The translations under genes and the position numbers were made by a program. Below are positions 1 through 6,582 of a stretch of 8,502 bases of DNA, piece after piece. This DNA comes from Anaerolineales bacterium (GTDB lineage: Bacteria; Chloroflexota; Anaerolineae; Anaerolineales; Villigracilaceae), in assembly GCA_025966435.1 (NCBI GenBank), contig JAICRQ010000128.1, forward strand, positions 1 to 8,502, written 5' to 3'. Within the stretch, counting starts at the first letter, position 1. Each line of letters starts with the position of its first letter. The notes beneath the pieces were generated by a model that saw only the letters and a list, made by a program, of their open reading frames with translations, had not been told where the DNA came from and searched no databases.

Positions 1-682
1 GCAAGGACTGCGCCAGAGAAAGGGAGGCATCTCCGGTACCAGGGGGCAGGTCCACAATCAGGTAATCGAGCTCACCCCACTCTACATCTCCCAAAAATTG
101 GCGGATGGCGGAATTGAGCATCGGACCGCGCCAGATGAGGGGCTGCCCCGGTTTGACGAGCAGTCCCATCGAGATCATCTTCATCCCATAGGCTTGTGCG
201 GGGATCAATCGCTTTCCCTGCGGGGGAGGGAGTTTTTCGACGCCGAGCATGGTGGGGACGTTCGGACCGTAAATATCCGCGTCCATCAAACCGACGCGCG
301 CGCCGCTTTGTGCGAGCGCCACCGCGATGTTCACGGCAACCGTTGATTTACCGACACCGCCTTTTCCTGAACCGACCGCAATCGCGTTGCGGATGGGCGT
401 TTTTACAAGACCGCGCATGCGCCCGTCGTTGGGCACATCCGAATCGAATCTGATATTTACAGACTTCACACCCGCAACAGACATGACCGCCTGCTTTGCT
501 TCCTTTTCAATCTGTCCGCGCAAGGGACAGGCAGGTGTAGTCAGCATGATCATGAATGAAACTGTATCTGCGGTGATATCCAGCTCACGGATCATGTTGA
601 GCGTGACCAGGTCCTGGTGCAATTCGGGTTCCTGAACTTTGCTGAGGGAATTAAGTACTGCTTCTTTTGTTATGGTTGTCAT
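1..682 (-). CDS. mrp: Mrp/ApbC-family Fe-S carrier P-loop ATPase, C-terminal part outside the window
   Basis: The 227 residues seen are the N-terminal two thirds of an Mrp/ApbC (NBP35-like) protein, a cytoplasmic ATPase that binds and delivers Fe-S clusters. Residues about 5-80 form a MIP18/DUF59-type domain with a [10 protein letters not shown] segment (Cys52). The P-loop follows at 104-113 ([10 protein letters not shown], the deviant Walker A with its signature lysine), then [10 protein letters not shown] at 134-143 and the Walker B region [12 protein letters not shown] at 207-218. Family members are about 350 residues long, so the missing end should contain the CxxC that holds the bridging cluster. 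The start ATG (682-680) has AAGG seven bases upstream. The gene lies 83 bases downstream of nuoI in the same direction and may be the last gene of that operon or carry its own signal. The family call is firm; the link to NuoB/NuoI maturation is inferred. Confidence 0.95.
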   Translation of the reverse strand, partial: MTTITKEAVLNSLSKVQEPELHQDLVTLNMIRELDITADTVSFMIMLTTPACPLRGQIEKEAKQAVMSVAGVKSVNIRFDSDVPNDGRMRGLVKTPIRNAIAVGSGKGGVGKSTVAVNIAVALAQSGARVGLMDADIYGPNVPTMLGVEKLPPPQGKRLIPAQAYGMKMISMGLLVKPGQPLIWRGPMLNSAIRQFLGDVEWGELDYLIVDLPPGTGDASLSLAQSL

Positions 683-707
683 TAATTAACCTTTGAAGGG
701 TAGACAG

Positions 708-745
708 GTGCACACAAAATGATGCTTACATTTTGGCCTGTGTAC
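708..745 (-). other. Imperfect hairpin in the nuoI-mrp gap
   Basis: A 7-bp perfect inverted repeat (715-721 CAAAATG with 729-735 CATTTTG) closes a 7-base loop. After a 3-base bulge (736-738) the stem continues with CACA 711-714 against TGTG 739-742 and a few outer pairs. It sits in the only sizeable gap of the operon. Transcription is on the minus strand, and there is no T-tract after the stem, so it does not look like a standard intrinsic terminator. It could be an mRNA-processing or stability element, or nothing. Confidence 0.4.
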
Positions 746-765
746 TTGCCTATGTATTTACGTTC

Positions 766-1386
766 TTAAGCTTTCGGTGCTGCCGCTGCTGCCTTGGCTG
801 CCTTGGCCGCTTCCTTTGCCTTGCGCTCTGCCTCATTTTTCGCATATTGCCCAGGGCGGATGCTCTTATAGTACGATGCGGGCTTGAGGAGTTTTTCCAT
901 ATTGTAGACACTGCGCCCATACGATGCCAGCTCGAAGTCATGGTCCATGATGATCGCGTCGAAGGGACAATACTCGGCGCAGAAACCGCAGTTCATGCAG
1001 ATGTCCACATCGATGTAGAACTCGGTCGGCTCGGGGATCGGGCGGCCTGTATTCGGGTCGTTCGAACGCACGATCCAGATGCATTGCGGCGGGCAGACCT
1101 TGGCGCATATACCACAGGATGTGCAACGCTGTTCCTGCGTGCCATCTGGTTTTTCATCATACACCAGGAAGGGAATATAGCGCGCCTCTTCCGGCGTGAT
1201 CAATCTTTCTTCGGGATATTGGATCGTAAAAATGCCTTTTTGATCCTTACTGGAACGGTGCTTGATCCCTTCTTCCGAGTAGTAGCGCTTCTTGCCGCGC
1301 AACAGCCAGGAAATATCGTCGATATAGGTATCCCAAAATCGCTTCCAGGTGACGCTCAGACCTTTTAATATGCCTTTTCCATACAT
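766..1386 (-). CDS. nuoI: NADH-quinone oxidoreductase subunit I (NuoI), two [4Fe-4S] clusters
   Basis: This is the 8Fe ferredoxin-like subunit of complex I (206 residues), which carries clusters N6a and N6b and passes electrons to NuoB. The two CxxCxxCxxxCP motifs are CTSCGICAKVCP (Cys88, 91, 94, 98) and CMNCGFCAEYCP (Cys130, 133, 136, 140). An additional Cys102 follows the first motif. The N-terminal GILKGLSVTWKRF helix is family-like, but about 30 residues (roughly 22-51) are inserted before the usual IQYPEE segment at 55-60. The C-terminus, from about 182, is a lysine/alanine-rich tail. The start has AAAGGAG nine bases upstream, and this Shine-Dalgarno overlaps the nuoCD stop codon; the gap between the genes is 14 bases. 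The call is very secure. The insertion matches what I recall of Chloroflexota NuoI proteins. Confidence 0.97.
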   Translation of the reverse strand: MYGKGILKGLSVTWKRFWDTYIDDISWLLRGKKRYYSEEGIKHRSSKDQKGIFTIQYPEERLITPEEARYIPFLVYDEKPDGTQEQRCTSCGICAKVCPPQCIWIVRSNDPNTGRPIPEPTEFYIDVDICMNCGFCAEYCPFDAIIMDHDFELASYGRSVYNMEKLLKPASYYKSIRPGQYAKNEAERKAKEAAKAAKAAAAAPKA

Positions 1387-1400
1387 GATATGGTTCTCCT

Positions 1401-3161
1401 TTAGCGATCCAGCTCGCCCATCACGACATCGATCACGCCGAACAAAGCGACAAAATCGGCGATCTTCTTACCGAGACAAATCTGCTCGAGGGGCGTAATG
1501 TTAACGAACGATGGGGCGCGGACGTGATAGCGCCAGGGATTCGGCTTACCGTTCGAGATAACGTAAAAGCCAAGCTCACCCTTGGGCGATTCGACGCGAC
1601 CATACGCTTCGCCTGCCGGGACGCGGACCTGATACTGCGGTTTTTGGGAATTAATCGGTCCCTGTGGAATCTGTTTGATGGCTTGCTGCAAAATTCGCAG
1701 CGACTGCCAGATTTCGTCTAAACGAATCAGATAGTTATCATAGAGGTCGCCATTCGTGCGGGTTACCACGTCAAACTCGAAGCGGTCGTAGATACTGTAA
1801 GGGTCGGCGCGGCGGATATCGTACGGCACACCCGTGGCGCGCAGCACAGGTCCGGTCATAGAATAGCGAACCGCGGTCTCGCTGTCGATCACATGTACGC
1901 CCTTGAGGCGCGAGACCAATATTTCATTTTCGGTCAGGAAGCGATCCATCTCTTCGGTCTTGGCGGGCAGACGCTCATAGACCAGGTCCTTGATCTTTTG
2001 CATCACGTCATCCGGCACGTCGCGCACGACACCGCCAAAGCGGAAGTAATTGCACATCATGCGCGCGCCAGAGACCGCCTCGAAGATATCGAGGACCAGC
2101 TCGCGTTCTTCAAAGGCATACAGGGCAGGCGTATACATCGCACCCAGATCGTTGAGCAGATTGCCGATGAACACGAGGTGGTTCTGCACACGTGTCAGCT
2201 CCGCCATGATCACGCGGATGTAATCTGCCCGCTCGGCTACGGGAATGTTCATCAGCTTTTCGACGGCTAGCGCATAGCCAAAGTTGTTCGCCATCGAGTT
2301 GAAGTAATCCAGCCGATCGGTGAATGGCATGTTTTGGATGTATGTATTGCGTTCGCCGATCTTTTCGTGATTGCGGTGCAGATAACCAATTACCGGTTTT
2401 AGCCCTACAATCGTTTCCCCTTCGACGGTCAACGCGGCGCGAAACACGCCATGTGTGGATGGATGTTGTGGTCCCATGTTGAGCACAATGCGGTCTGTGC
2501 CGAGACCGTCTTCCTGGGGGAGGGTGTAGCGTGCCAACGAGCCGTACAGAAGCGCATCGCCTTCGGGAATCCATTGTTCGGGGTCGAAGTCCTGAGGGAA
2601 TTTCAGGTTATCCTGATACGGATTCTTTTCCTCGGCATAGTAGAACTGACCATCGGGCCAGCGGCTCTTAAAGGGCTTGAAATCCTCCTCGTGAAACGGC
2701 TCCTTCCAATCCTTGCGGAGAGGATGCCCTTCATACCCTTCCCACATCAGGATGCGGCGCAGGTCCGGGTGACCGGTAAATTTAATGCCGAGCAGGTCCC
2801 AGGCTTCGCGCTCCTGAAAGTCTACACCGGGCCAGAGATTAATCAGAGATGGGACTTCCACCGGGTCTTCACGCGGCACCTGCACTTTGAATTCCAGTCC
2901 CGGACCGCCGGTCGTCTTGTAAGCATGATAGACCACTTCCATTTTGTTTTCGGGGAAATAATCCACGCCGGTAACATTGGAAAGCAGGTCATAACCAAAT
3001 TCGTCGCGGATGACAGTCGCAACCTCTATAAGATTCTCTTTTGGAACGATCCAGCCCTTAAAGCTGGGACGCGTATCCGCAGAGACCACGCCCGGGAACC
3101 GCGCGCCCAGGTCAAGGGTTGAAGGCTGCGTCGTCTCAGTGTGAGGAAGCGTTGTCGCCAT
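1401..3161 (-). CDS. nuoCD: Fused NADH-quinone oxidoreductase subunits C and D (NuoCD)
   Basis: One 586-residue polypeptide joins the 30-kDa (NuoC) and 49-kDa (NuoD) subunits of the complex I peripheral arm, which form much of the quinone-reduction site with NuoB. The NuoC part spans about 35-155 and holds its signature at 116-151 ([20 protein letters not shown], then GHPLRKDW). A linker of about 65 residues follows. The NuoD part starts near 223 with [10 protein letters not shown] (229-238; His233 and His237), then [12 protein letters not shown], and [11 protein letters not shown] with Tyr286 at the position of the quinone-binding tyrosine. It ends with the typical DVVMGELDR. No CxxC pairs of [NiFe] hydrogenase large subunits are present, so this is true complex I. 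The start ATG is preceded by AGGAAGGAG and lies 26 bases inside the end of nuoB, which suggests translational coupling. Confidence 0.97.
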   Translation of the reverse strand: MATTLPHTETTQPSTLDLGARFPGVVSADTRPSFKGWIVPKENLIEVATVIRDEFGYDLLSNVTGVDYFPENKMEVVYHAYKTTGGPGLEFKVQVPREDPVEVPSLINLWPGVDFQEREAWDLLGIKFTGHPDLRRILMWEGYEGHPLRKDWKEPFHEEDFKPFKSRWPDGQFYYAEEKNPYQDNLKFPQDFDPEQWIPEGDALLYGSLARYTLPQEDGLGTDRIVLNMGPQHPSTHGVFRAALTVEGETIVGLKPVIGYLHRNHEKIGERNTYIQNMPFTDRLDYFNSMANNFGYALAVEKLMNIPVAERADYIRVIMAELTRVQNHLVFIGNLLNDLGAMYTPALYAFEERELVLDIFEAVSGARMMCNYFRFGGVVRDVPDDVMQKIKDLVYERLPAKTEEMDRFLTENEILVSRLKGVHVIDSETAVRYSMTGPVLRATGVPYDIRRADPYSIYDRFEFDVVTRTNGDLYDNYLIRLDEIWQSLRILQQAIKQIPQGPINSQKPQYQVRVPAGEAYGRVESPKGELGFYVISNGKPNPWRYHVRAPSFVNITPLEQICLGKKIADFVALFGVIDVVMGELDR

Positions 3162-3810
3162 GGGAGGCTCCTTCCTGTGTGGCTGCGCGAGATGTGGCCG
3201 CTGCAGCGTCCTTGATCTCTGGATTCCGGCGCGGGTCGATCAGATCTGGTCCGAGAATCGGGATGGGAACCTCCACACTATCAGGTCCCTTGCGATACCA
3301 GCGTACTTTCCCGATCGATTGCCGGTCGATCTTTTCCTGGAGTTTGATCATGCCGTGGATCAGCGCCTGAGGTGTCGGAGGACAGCCAGGGATATAGACG
3401 TCCACCGGCAGGAATTTGTCGATGCCGGCGACGACGTTATATCCTTCCTTGAATGGACCGCCGCTCGAAGCGCAGGCACCCATCGCCACCACATATTTCG
3501 GCTCCGGCATCTGGTTATAGAGGCGAACAATCGGAGGGAGCATCTTCTTGGTCACTGTGCCAGCGACGATCATCATATCTGCCTGGCGCGGGGTAGGGCG
3601 CATCACTTCCATGCCGAAGCGTGCCATGTCAAAACGAGCGGTCTGGGCGACGATCATTTCGATAGCGCAACATGCCAGGCCGAACATGAGCGGCCACACG
3701 GAGGATCGCCGCCCCCAGTTGTAGAGGCGGTCCAAGGTAGTGACCGTTACTGCATTCTGGATATCCTGTGGGATGTCGTATTGGGGCAAACTCAGTTTTT
3801 CATTGTCCAT
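3136..3810 (-). CDS. nuoB: NADH-quinone oxidoreductase subunit B (NuoB), binds cluster N2
   Basis: This is the 20-kDa complex I subunit (224 residues), which holds the terminal [4Fe-4S] cluster N2 that reduces quinone. The four expected ligands are visible: the adjacent pair Cys47-Cys48 in [10 protein letters not shown], Cys113 in MGACASSGG and Cys143 in [12 protein letters not shown]. The longer open frame begins at 3924, but its first 38 residues only read through iscX in another frame. The ATG at 3810 has GAGGAG just upstream and gives a family-like N-terminus ([10 protein letters not shown]). The start overlaps the 3' end of iscX by 11 bases, and the stop overlaps nuoCD by 26 bases. After the conserved core (about 170) there is a low-complexity tail rich in Ala, Ser and charged residues. 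The gene normally found upstream, nuoA, is absent here. Confidence 0.97.
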   Translation of the reverse strand: MDNEKLSLPQYDIPQDIQNAVTVTTLDRLYNWGRRSSVWPLMFGLACCAIEMIVAQTARFDMARFGMEVMRPTPRQADMMIVAGTVTKKMLPPIVRLYNQMPEPKYVVAMGACASSGGPFKEGYNVVAGIDKFLPVDVYIPGCPPTPQALIHGMIKLQEKIDRQSIGKVRWYRKGPDSVEVPIPILGPDLIDPRRNPEIKDAAAATSRAATQEGASHGDNASSH

Positions 3811-4009
3811 GGATGTTCTCCTCGAACCAATCCTGATATATCGCGTAGAGGATATCGTCGTTGGCGAGCGACGGGTCATCCTCGAACTCGGGCAGTGCCA
3901 GAGTCCATTTGTAAATCTGCCCAAGTGTGACCTCGTCCAGGTTTACATGTGGATATTGCCTGCGTAACTCCAGAGCAATGGCGTAAGTACTATCCCAACT
4001 CAGAGTCAT
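3800..4009 (-). CDS. iscX: IscX-like Fe-S assembly protein
   Basis: A 69-residue acidic protein that matches the small IscX (YfhJ) family along its whole length (usual size about 66 residues). Family features seen are the [12 protein letters not shown] helix, [17 protein letters not shown] with Trp35, the acidic LPEFEDDP motif at 39-46, an Asn near 50 and a helix ending in W61. In E. coli, IscX binds the desulfurase IscS and iron and modulates cluster assembly; a similar role here is inferred. It lies between a DUF2834 gene and nuoB rather than in an isc or suf operon. Its ATG shares a 4-base ATGA overlap with the upstream stop, and its stop overlaps the nuoB start by 11 bases. Only a weak GGGA precedes the start, so translation probably depends on coupling to the upstream gene. 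Confidence 0.88.
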   Translation of the reverse strand: MTLSWDSTYAIALELRRQYPHVNLDEVTLGQIYKWTLALPEFEDDPSLANDDILYAIYQDWFEENIHGQ

Positions 4010-4320
4010 ACTGTTCCCAGCCTGCGTTCTCTAAAATAAAGGAACGGTGGCAAAGCAAACGAAAGACCCACTAGCAAGGTTGCCAGCACAAACACCCAGG
4101 GATTCTTGATTTGTAGCCGATTGGCTTCCACGAACGCATATACCCAAAAGGCAATCACAGAAATTGTCAGATCCACTGCGGCACCTTTCATAAAGTTGTT
4201 GGCGAGGAAGGGTTGAAGCAATCGTGGAAGATTGAGTCCGCCATCTGCGGGCAACTGGATAAAGAAATAGTAAGGAACGATAAAACCAACCACTGCAAGA
4301 ACAAGATATACGTTTTTCAT
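4006..4320 (-). CDS. DUF2834 family small membrane protein
   Basis: A 104-residue integral membrane protein of unknown function. Three hydrophobic segments can be seen at about 4-22, 48-64 and 74-96. The loop between the first two contains PADGGLNLPRLLQPFLANNF, and the third segment ends in LPPFLYFRER, a pattern I recognise from the DUF2834 family. The ATG directly follows the TAG stop of the aldehyde dehydrogenase with no spacer, and the end overlaps iscX by ATGA, so it is co-translated with both neighbours. It occupies the place where nuoA, also a small three-helix protein, normally precedes nuoB, but it lacks the conserved acidic transmembrane region of NuoA. A structural or accessory role with complex I would be speculation. 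Confidence 0.85.
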   Translation of the reverse strand: MKNVYLVLAVVGFIVPYYFFIQLPADGGLNLPRLLQPFLANNFMKGAAVDLTISVIAFWVYAFVEANRLQIKNPWVFVLATLLVGLSFALPPFLYFRERRLGTV

Positions 4321-5799
4321 CTATATATCTTCTTCTCGGTTATCGATCTGCGCCCGCTGCAGCTTGCCGGAGTAATCCACATAAATGGATTTCCACTCAG
4401 TGAAGACCTCCAAGGCCGCCTGGCCTGCTTCGCGGTGACCGTTGCCGGTGCCGCGTACGCCGCCAAAGGGGAATTGAATTTCCGCGCCGGTGGTGCCATG
4501 ATTGATGTATACCAAGCCCGTGAAGATATCGCGCATCGCAGTAAAAGCGCGGTTCACGTCCTGTGTGAAGATCGATGTGGATAATCCATATTGCGAACGA
4601 TTATTCACTTCGATGGCTTCCTCGAGCGAGTCGACTTCGATGATCGAAAGCACGGGACCGAAAATCTCTTCCGCTTCGAGCGTGGACCCCGGCTGGACTC
4701 CGTCGAACAGGGTGGGGCTGTAGAAGAAGCCTTTCCCGTTTACATCCGCTATAGACGCGCCCACTAATGCTCGTGCGCCCTCCTTTTGCCCGAGCTGAAC
4801 ATACTTGTGGATTCGCTCGACTGCCGTCTTGTTGATCACCGGACCGACATCCACTTTCGGATCCAGTCCATCGCCGAGTCGCAATTGCTTTGTTCGTTCT
4901 ACCAGCGACTCCTTAACTTTACTTGCGATCCCCTTTTGTACAATCAAACGACTGGCAGCCGTGCAACGCTGCCCGCTCGTTCCGAATGCTGCCCAGAGGC
5001 TTGCATCCGTGACGAGCTCAAGGTTAGCATCGTCCATCACGATAATGGCATTCTTGCCGCCCATCTCCAGTGAGAGCTTCTTATTGAGTCTCGCGGCAGA
5101 CTCGGCAATGGCGCGCCCTGTAGTCGTGGAACCTGTAAACGAAAGGACACGCACACCGGGGTGAGCCACGAGAGCCTTGGCAACTTCTGCGCCTGGAGCG
5201 AGCAAGAGATTGAACACACCGGGCGGTAAGCCTGCCTCTTCGAAAACTTTTACAAACGCAGCGGAAATAGCTGGCGTTTCGGGCGAAGGTTTCCAAATGA
5301 TCGTGTTACCTGCAACCAGTGCCGGAAAAATCTTCCAGGATGGCACAGCGATCGGGAAATTCCATGGCGTGATCAAGCCGACCACGCCTGCGGGGTCACG
5401 CACGGCCATACCGAACTTATTGGGCATTTCTACGGGAGCGGTGTAGCCGAGCAAGCGGCGTCCCTCGCCGCCCATGAAGTATGCCATGTCGATGGCTTCC
5501 TGTACGTCCCCGCGCGCTTCCGCGATGACCTTGCCCATATCTCGGGTGAGCAGCTGTGCCAGTTCTTCTTTTTTCTGTTTGAGAATATCACCAACTTTAT
5601 AGAGCAGCTCGCCACGTAGGGGGGCAGGTACCAGCCGCCAGGACTTGAACGCCTCCGTTGCGGCGCTCACCGCGGCATCTATATCCGAAGTTTCAGCCTG
5701 AGCGACCTCCGCCAGGACTTCCTCATTTGCCGGATTGATTGTCTGGAATGTGCTTCTTCCCTTGACCCACTCGCCGTTGATATAGTTTTGGAATTCCAT
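4321..5799 (-). CDS. NAD(P)-dependent aldehyde dehydrogenase
   Basis: A 492-residue member of the aldehyde dehydrogenase superfamily, full length for the family, which oxidises an aldehyde to the carboxylate in the cytoplasm. Catalytic and cofactor residues seen are Asn147 in TPWNFP, Lys170 in WKPS, the FTGST turn at 221-225, Glu245 in LEMGGKN, the nucleophile Cys279 in GQRCT, and EIFGPVL at 378-384. The C-terminal region reads GTTGAEIQFPFGG then GTGNGHREAG. The GAE segment recalls the semialdehyde-binding loop of ALDH7-like enzymes, so an amino-acid or dicarboxylic semialdehyde is a fair guess, but the substrate cannot be fixed. An in-frame TTG at 5826 would add nine residues; I prefer the ATG at 5799 because AAGGA lies five bases upstream and the protein then begins with the family-like MEFQNYINGEW. 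It is the promoter-proximal gene of the operon that leads into iscX and nuoB. Confidence 0.95.
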   Translation of the reverse strand: MEFQNYINGEWVKGRSTFQTINPANEEVLAEVAQAETSDIDAAVSAATEAFKSWRLVPAPLRGELLYKVGDILKQKKEELAQLLTRDMGKVIAEARGDVQEAIDMAYFMGGEGRRLLGYTAPVEMPNKFGMAVRDPAGVVGLITPWNFPIAVPSWKIFPALVAGNTIIWKPSPETPAISAAFVKVFEEAGLPPGVFNLLLAPGAEVAKALVAHPGVRVLSFTGSTTTGRAIAESAARLNKKLSLEMGGKNAIIVMDDANLELVTDASLWAAFGTSGQRCTAASRLIVQKGIASKVKESLVERTKQLRLGDGLDPKVDVGPVINKTAVERIHKYVQLGQKEGARALVGASIADVNGKGFFYSPTLFDGVQPGSTLEAEEIFGPVLSIIEVDSLEEAIEVNNRSQYGLSTSIFTQDVNRAFTAMRDIFTGLVYINHGTTGAEIQFPFGGVRGTGNGHREAGQAALEVFTEWKSIYVDYSGKLQRAQIDNREEDI

Positions 5800-5852
5800 A
5801 CGTTTCCTTAAAGGGAGGTTAGGCAATTCTGGTGCTATCTATCACAATTAAT

Positions 5853-5858
5853 ATTATA
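5853..5858 (-). promoter_or_regulatory. Putative -10 box for the aldehyde dehydrogenase-nuo operon
   Basis: A perfect TATAAT reads on the minus strand about 53 bases upstream of the preferred ATG, which would give a leader of roughly 47 bases. I see no convincing -35 hexamer at 16-18 bases. The direct repeat ACAATT (5844-5849 and 5866-5871, 22 bases apart, about two helical turns) flanks the box and could be a binding site for a regulator. Confidence 0.4.
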
Positions 5859-5881
5859 CCGCCGAACAATTGAACTGAATT

Positions 5882-5941
5882 TATTTATGTAAATATATTT
5901 ATACAAAATAGTATAATCATGATATCACATGAACACTGTTC
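5882..5941 (+). promoter_or_regulatory. Putative promoter and operator of the SufR-like regulator
   Basis: An AT-rich stretch with overlapping inverted repeats: TATTTA-TG-TAAATA (5882-5895), AAATATATTT (5891-5900), TTATAC-N6-GTATAA (5899-5916), TCATG-N6-CATGA (5917-5932) with TGATATCA nested inside (5920-5927), and GAACA-C-TGTTC (5931-5941) running into the coding sequence. A perfect TATAAT at 5912-5917 lies only 11 bases before the ATG, so the transcript may be nearly leaderless; no Shine-Dalgarno is visible. Palindromes on the -10 and on the start codon are what an autorepressor site would look like. No experimental support can be claimed. Confidence 0.45.
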
Positions 5942-6513
5942 GCCAGAAAGTCCTTGCTTATATTGGCAAAACGCGTACTGCTTCCAGTCGCGAAATCTCG
6001 CGTGCCCTAAAGTTGTCTGCAGCGACGGTGCGGTATCACCTCCGTGTCTTAGCCGCTGATGGTCGGCTGGAAATAGCGGCTGTGCGAGGACGGGATGCCA
6101 GAGGCCGACCCGAAAAAATATACTCCCTGCCTCGGAGCGCTTTGGGAGATAACATGGGGGCATTGAGCGATGCACTTTTGGCGGAGATGGGTTCACGAGT
6201 GACGGTGGAGTCGCTGGCAGAGCGCCTTGCGGGGGAAACCAGCTCCGTAAATCAACCCCTGGCAAAGAAATTGAATCTCACGGTCGAGAAACTTAATCAA
6301 ATGAAGTATCACGCGCGTTGGGAAGCAGGCCCCGAGGGACCGCGCATCCTCTTCGGTCACTGTCCCTACGCGTTGATCCTTGAGAAGCATCCGGAACTCT
6401 GCCGGATGGACCAAGTAATGCTCCAAAAATTGACCGGACAGCCTGCGAGGCAAATTTTTAGGACAGGGAAAGACGGGAGTACAGTCTGTGTATTTGTAAT
6501 GGGAAGTCGGTAG
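5929..6513 (+). CDS. SufR-like winged-helix regulator with putative Fe-S-binding cysteines
   Basis: A 194-residue transcription factor. Residues about 3-68 form an ArsR/DeoR-like winged helix-turn-helix: TASSREISRALKLS, the recognition helix SAATVRYHLRVLAADG, and a basic wing RGRDARGRPEKIYSL. The C-terminal part reads ILFGHCPYALI, HPELCRMDQVML and GSTVCVF, giving Cys145, Cys158 and Cys187 (spacings 13 and 29). As I recall, SufR proteins ligate a [4Fe-4S] cluster with three cysteines at almost the same spacing (13 and 28), so an Fe-S or redox sensor is the best reading. It is divergent from the aldehyde dehydrogenase-iscX-nuo operon and probably controls it and itself. The ATG at 5929 is the only suitable start, although no ribosome-binding site precedes it. 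The stop TAG (6511-6513) lies in the first bases of a palindromic element. Binding of nitrogen oxides, zinc or another ligand instead cannot be excluded. Confidence 0.82.
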   Translation: MNTVRQKVLAYIGKTRTASSREISRALKLSAATVRYHLRVLAADGRLEIAAVRGRDARGRPEKIYSLPRSALGDNMGALSDALLAEMGSRVTVESLAERLAGETSSVNQPLAKKLNLTVEKLNQMKYHARWEAGPEGPRILFGHCPYALILEKHPELCRMDQVMLQKLTGQPARQIFRTGKDGSTVCVFVMGSR

Positions 6514-6578
6514 GTCGGGTTACCCTCATCACCCTTACAGGGTGCTAAGCGAGGGCGCGGCGCAGCCAACCCGACTTA
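6511..6578. repeat. REP/MITE-like nested palindrome between convergent genes
   Basis: Outer arms TAGGTCGGGTT (6511-6521) and AACCCGACTTA (6568-6578) are inverted copies with one G-T mismatch. Inside lie CCCTC (6523-6527) with GAGGG (6551-6555), and a small hairpin CACCC-TTACA-GGGTG (6530-6544). GTCGGGTT...AACCCGAC termini are the style of repetitive extragenic palindromes that occur in many copies in some bacterial genomes. The left end supplies the stop codon of the regulator gene, and the right end stops four bases short of the oxidoreductase stop. On the plus strand it is followed by TTTT (6581-6584), so it may also work as a terminator for the regulator transcript. Copy number in the genome is not visible from here. 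Confidence 0.6.
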
Positions 6579-6582
6579 TGTT

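Noticed and set aside
733..1368. A 211-codon plus-strand frame opposite nuoI
   Set aside because: It is antisense to the strongly conserved NuoI, its product is Cys/Leu-rich without a recognisable domain, and it begins in the hairpin region without a ribosome-binding site.
2451..3122. A 223-codon plus-strand frame opposite the NuoC domain
   Set aside because: It mirrors codon bias of nuoCD. The NuoCD reading has full-length family motifs and a good start, and the antisense product has no family features.
1401..3161. Group 4 [NiFe] hydrogenase large subunit instead of NuoD
   Set aside because: The two CxxC pairs that bind the NiFe centre are absent, and the quinone-site HPSTHG and tyrosine are present.
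3811..3924. A 38-residue N-terminal extension of NuoB
   Set aside because: These codons overlap iscX in another frame, do not resemble any NuoB N-terminus, and the ATG at 3810 has a strong Shine-Dalgarno.
3160..3930. A 256-codon plus-strand frame opposite nuoB and iscX
   Set aside because: It runs across two recognised genes on the other strand and its product is His/Arg-rich without any domain.
4006..4320. The small three-helix protein before iscX and nuoB as NuoA
   Set aside because: Size, topology and position fit, but the conserved acidic transmembrane region of NuoA is missing and the sequence pattern fits DUF2834.
5800..5826. TTG start of the aldehyde dehydrogenase at 5826
   Set aside because: No ribosome-binding site precedes it. 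The nine added residues are unlike the family, and the ATG at 5799 has AAGGA at a good distance.
5885..6265. A 126-codon minus-strand frame opposite the regulator
   Set aside because: It is antisense to a protein with clear wHTH and cysteine motifs and extends into the promoter region; no domain is visible.
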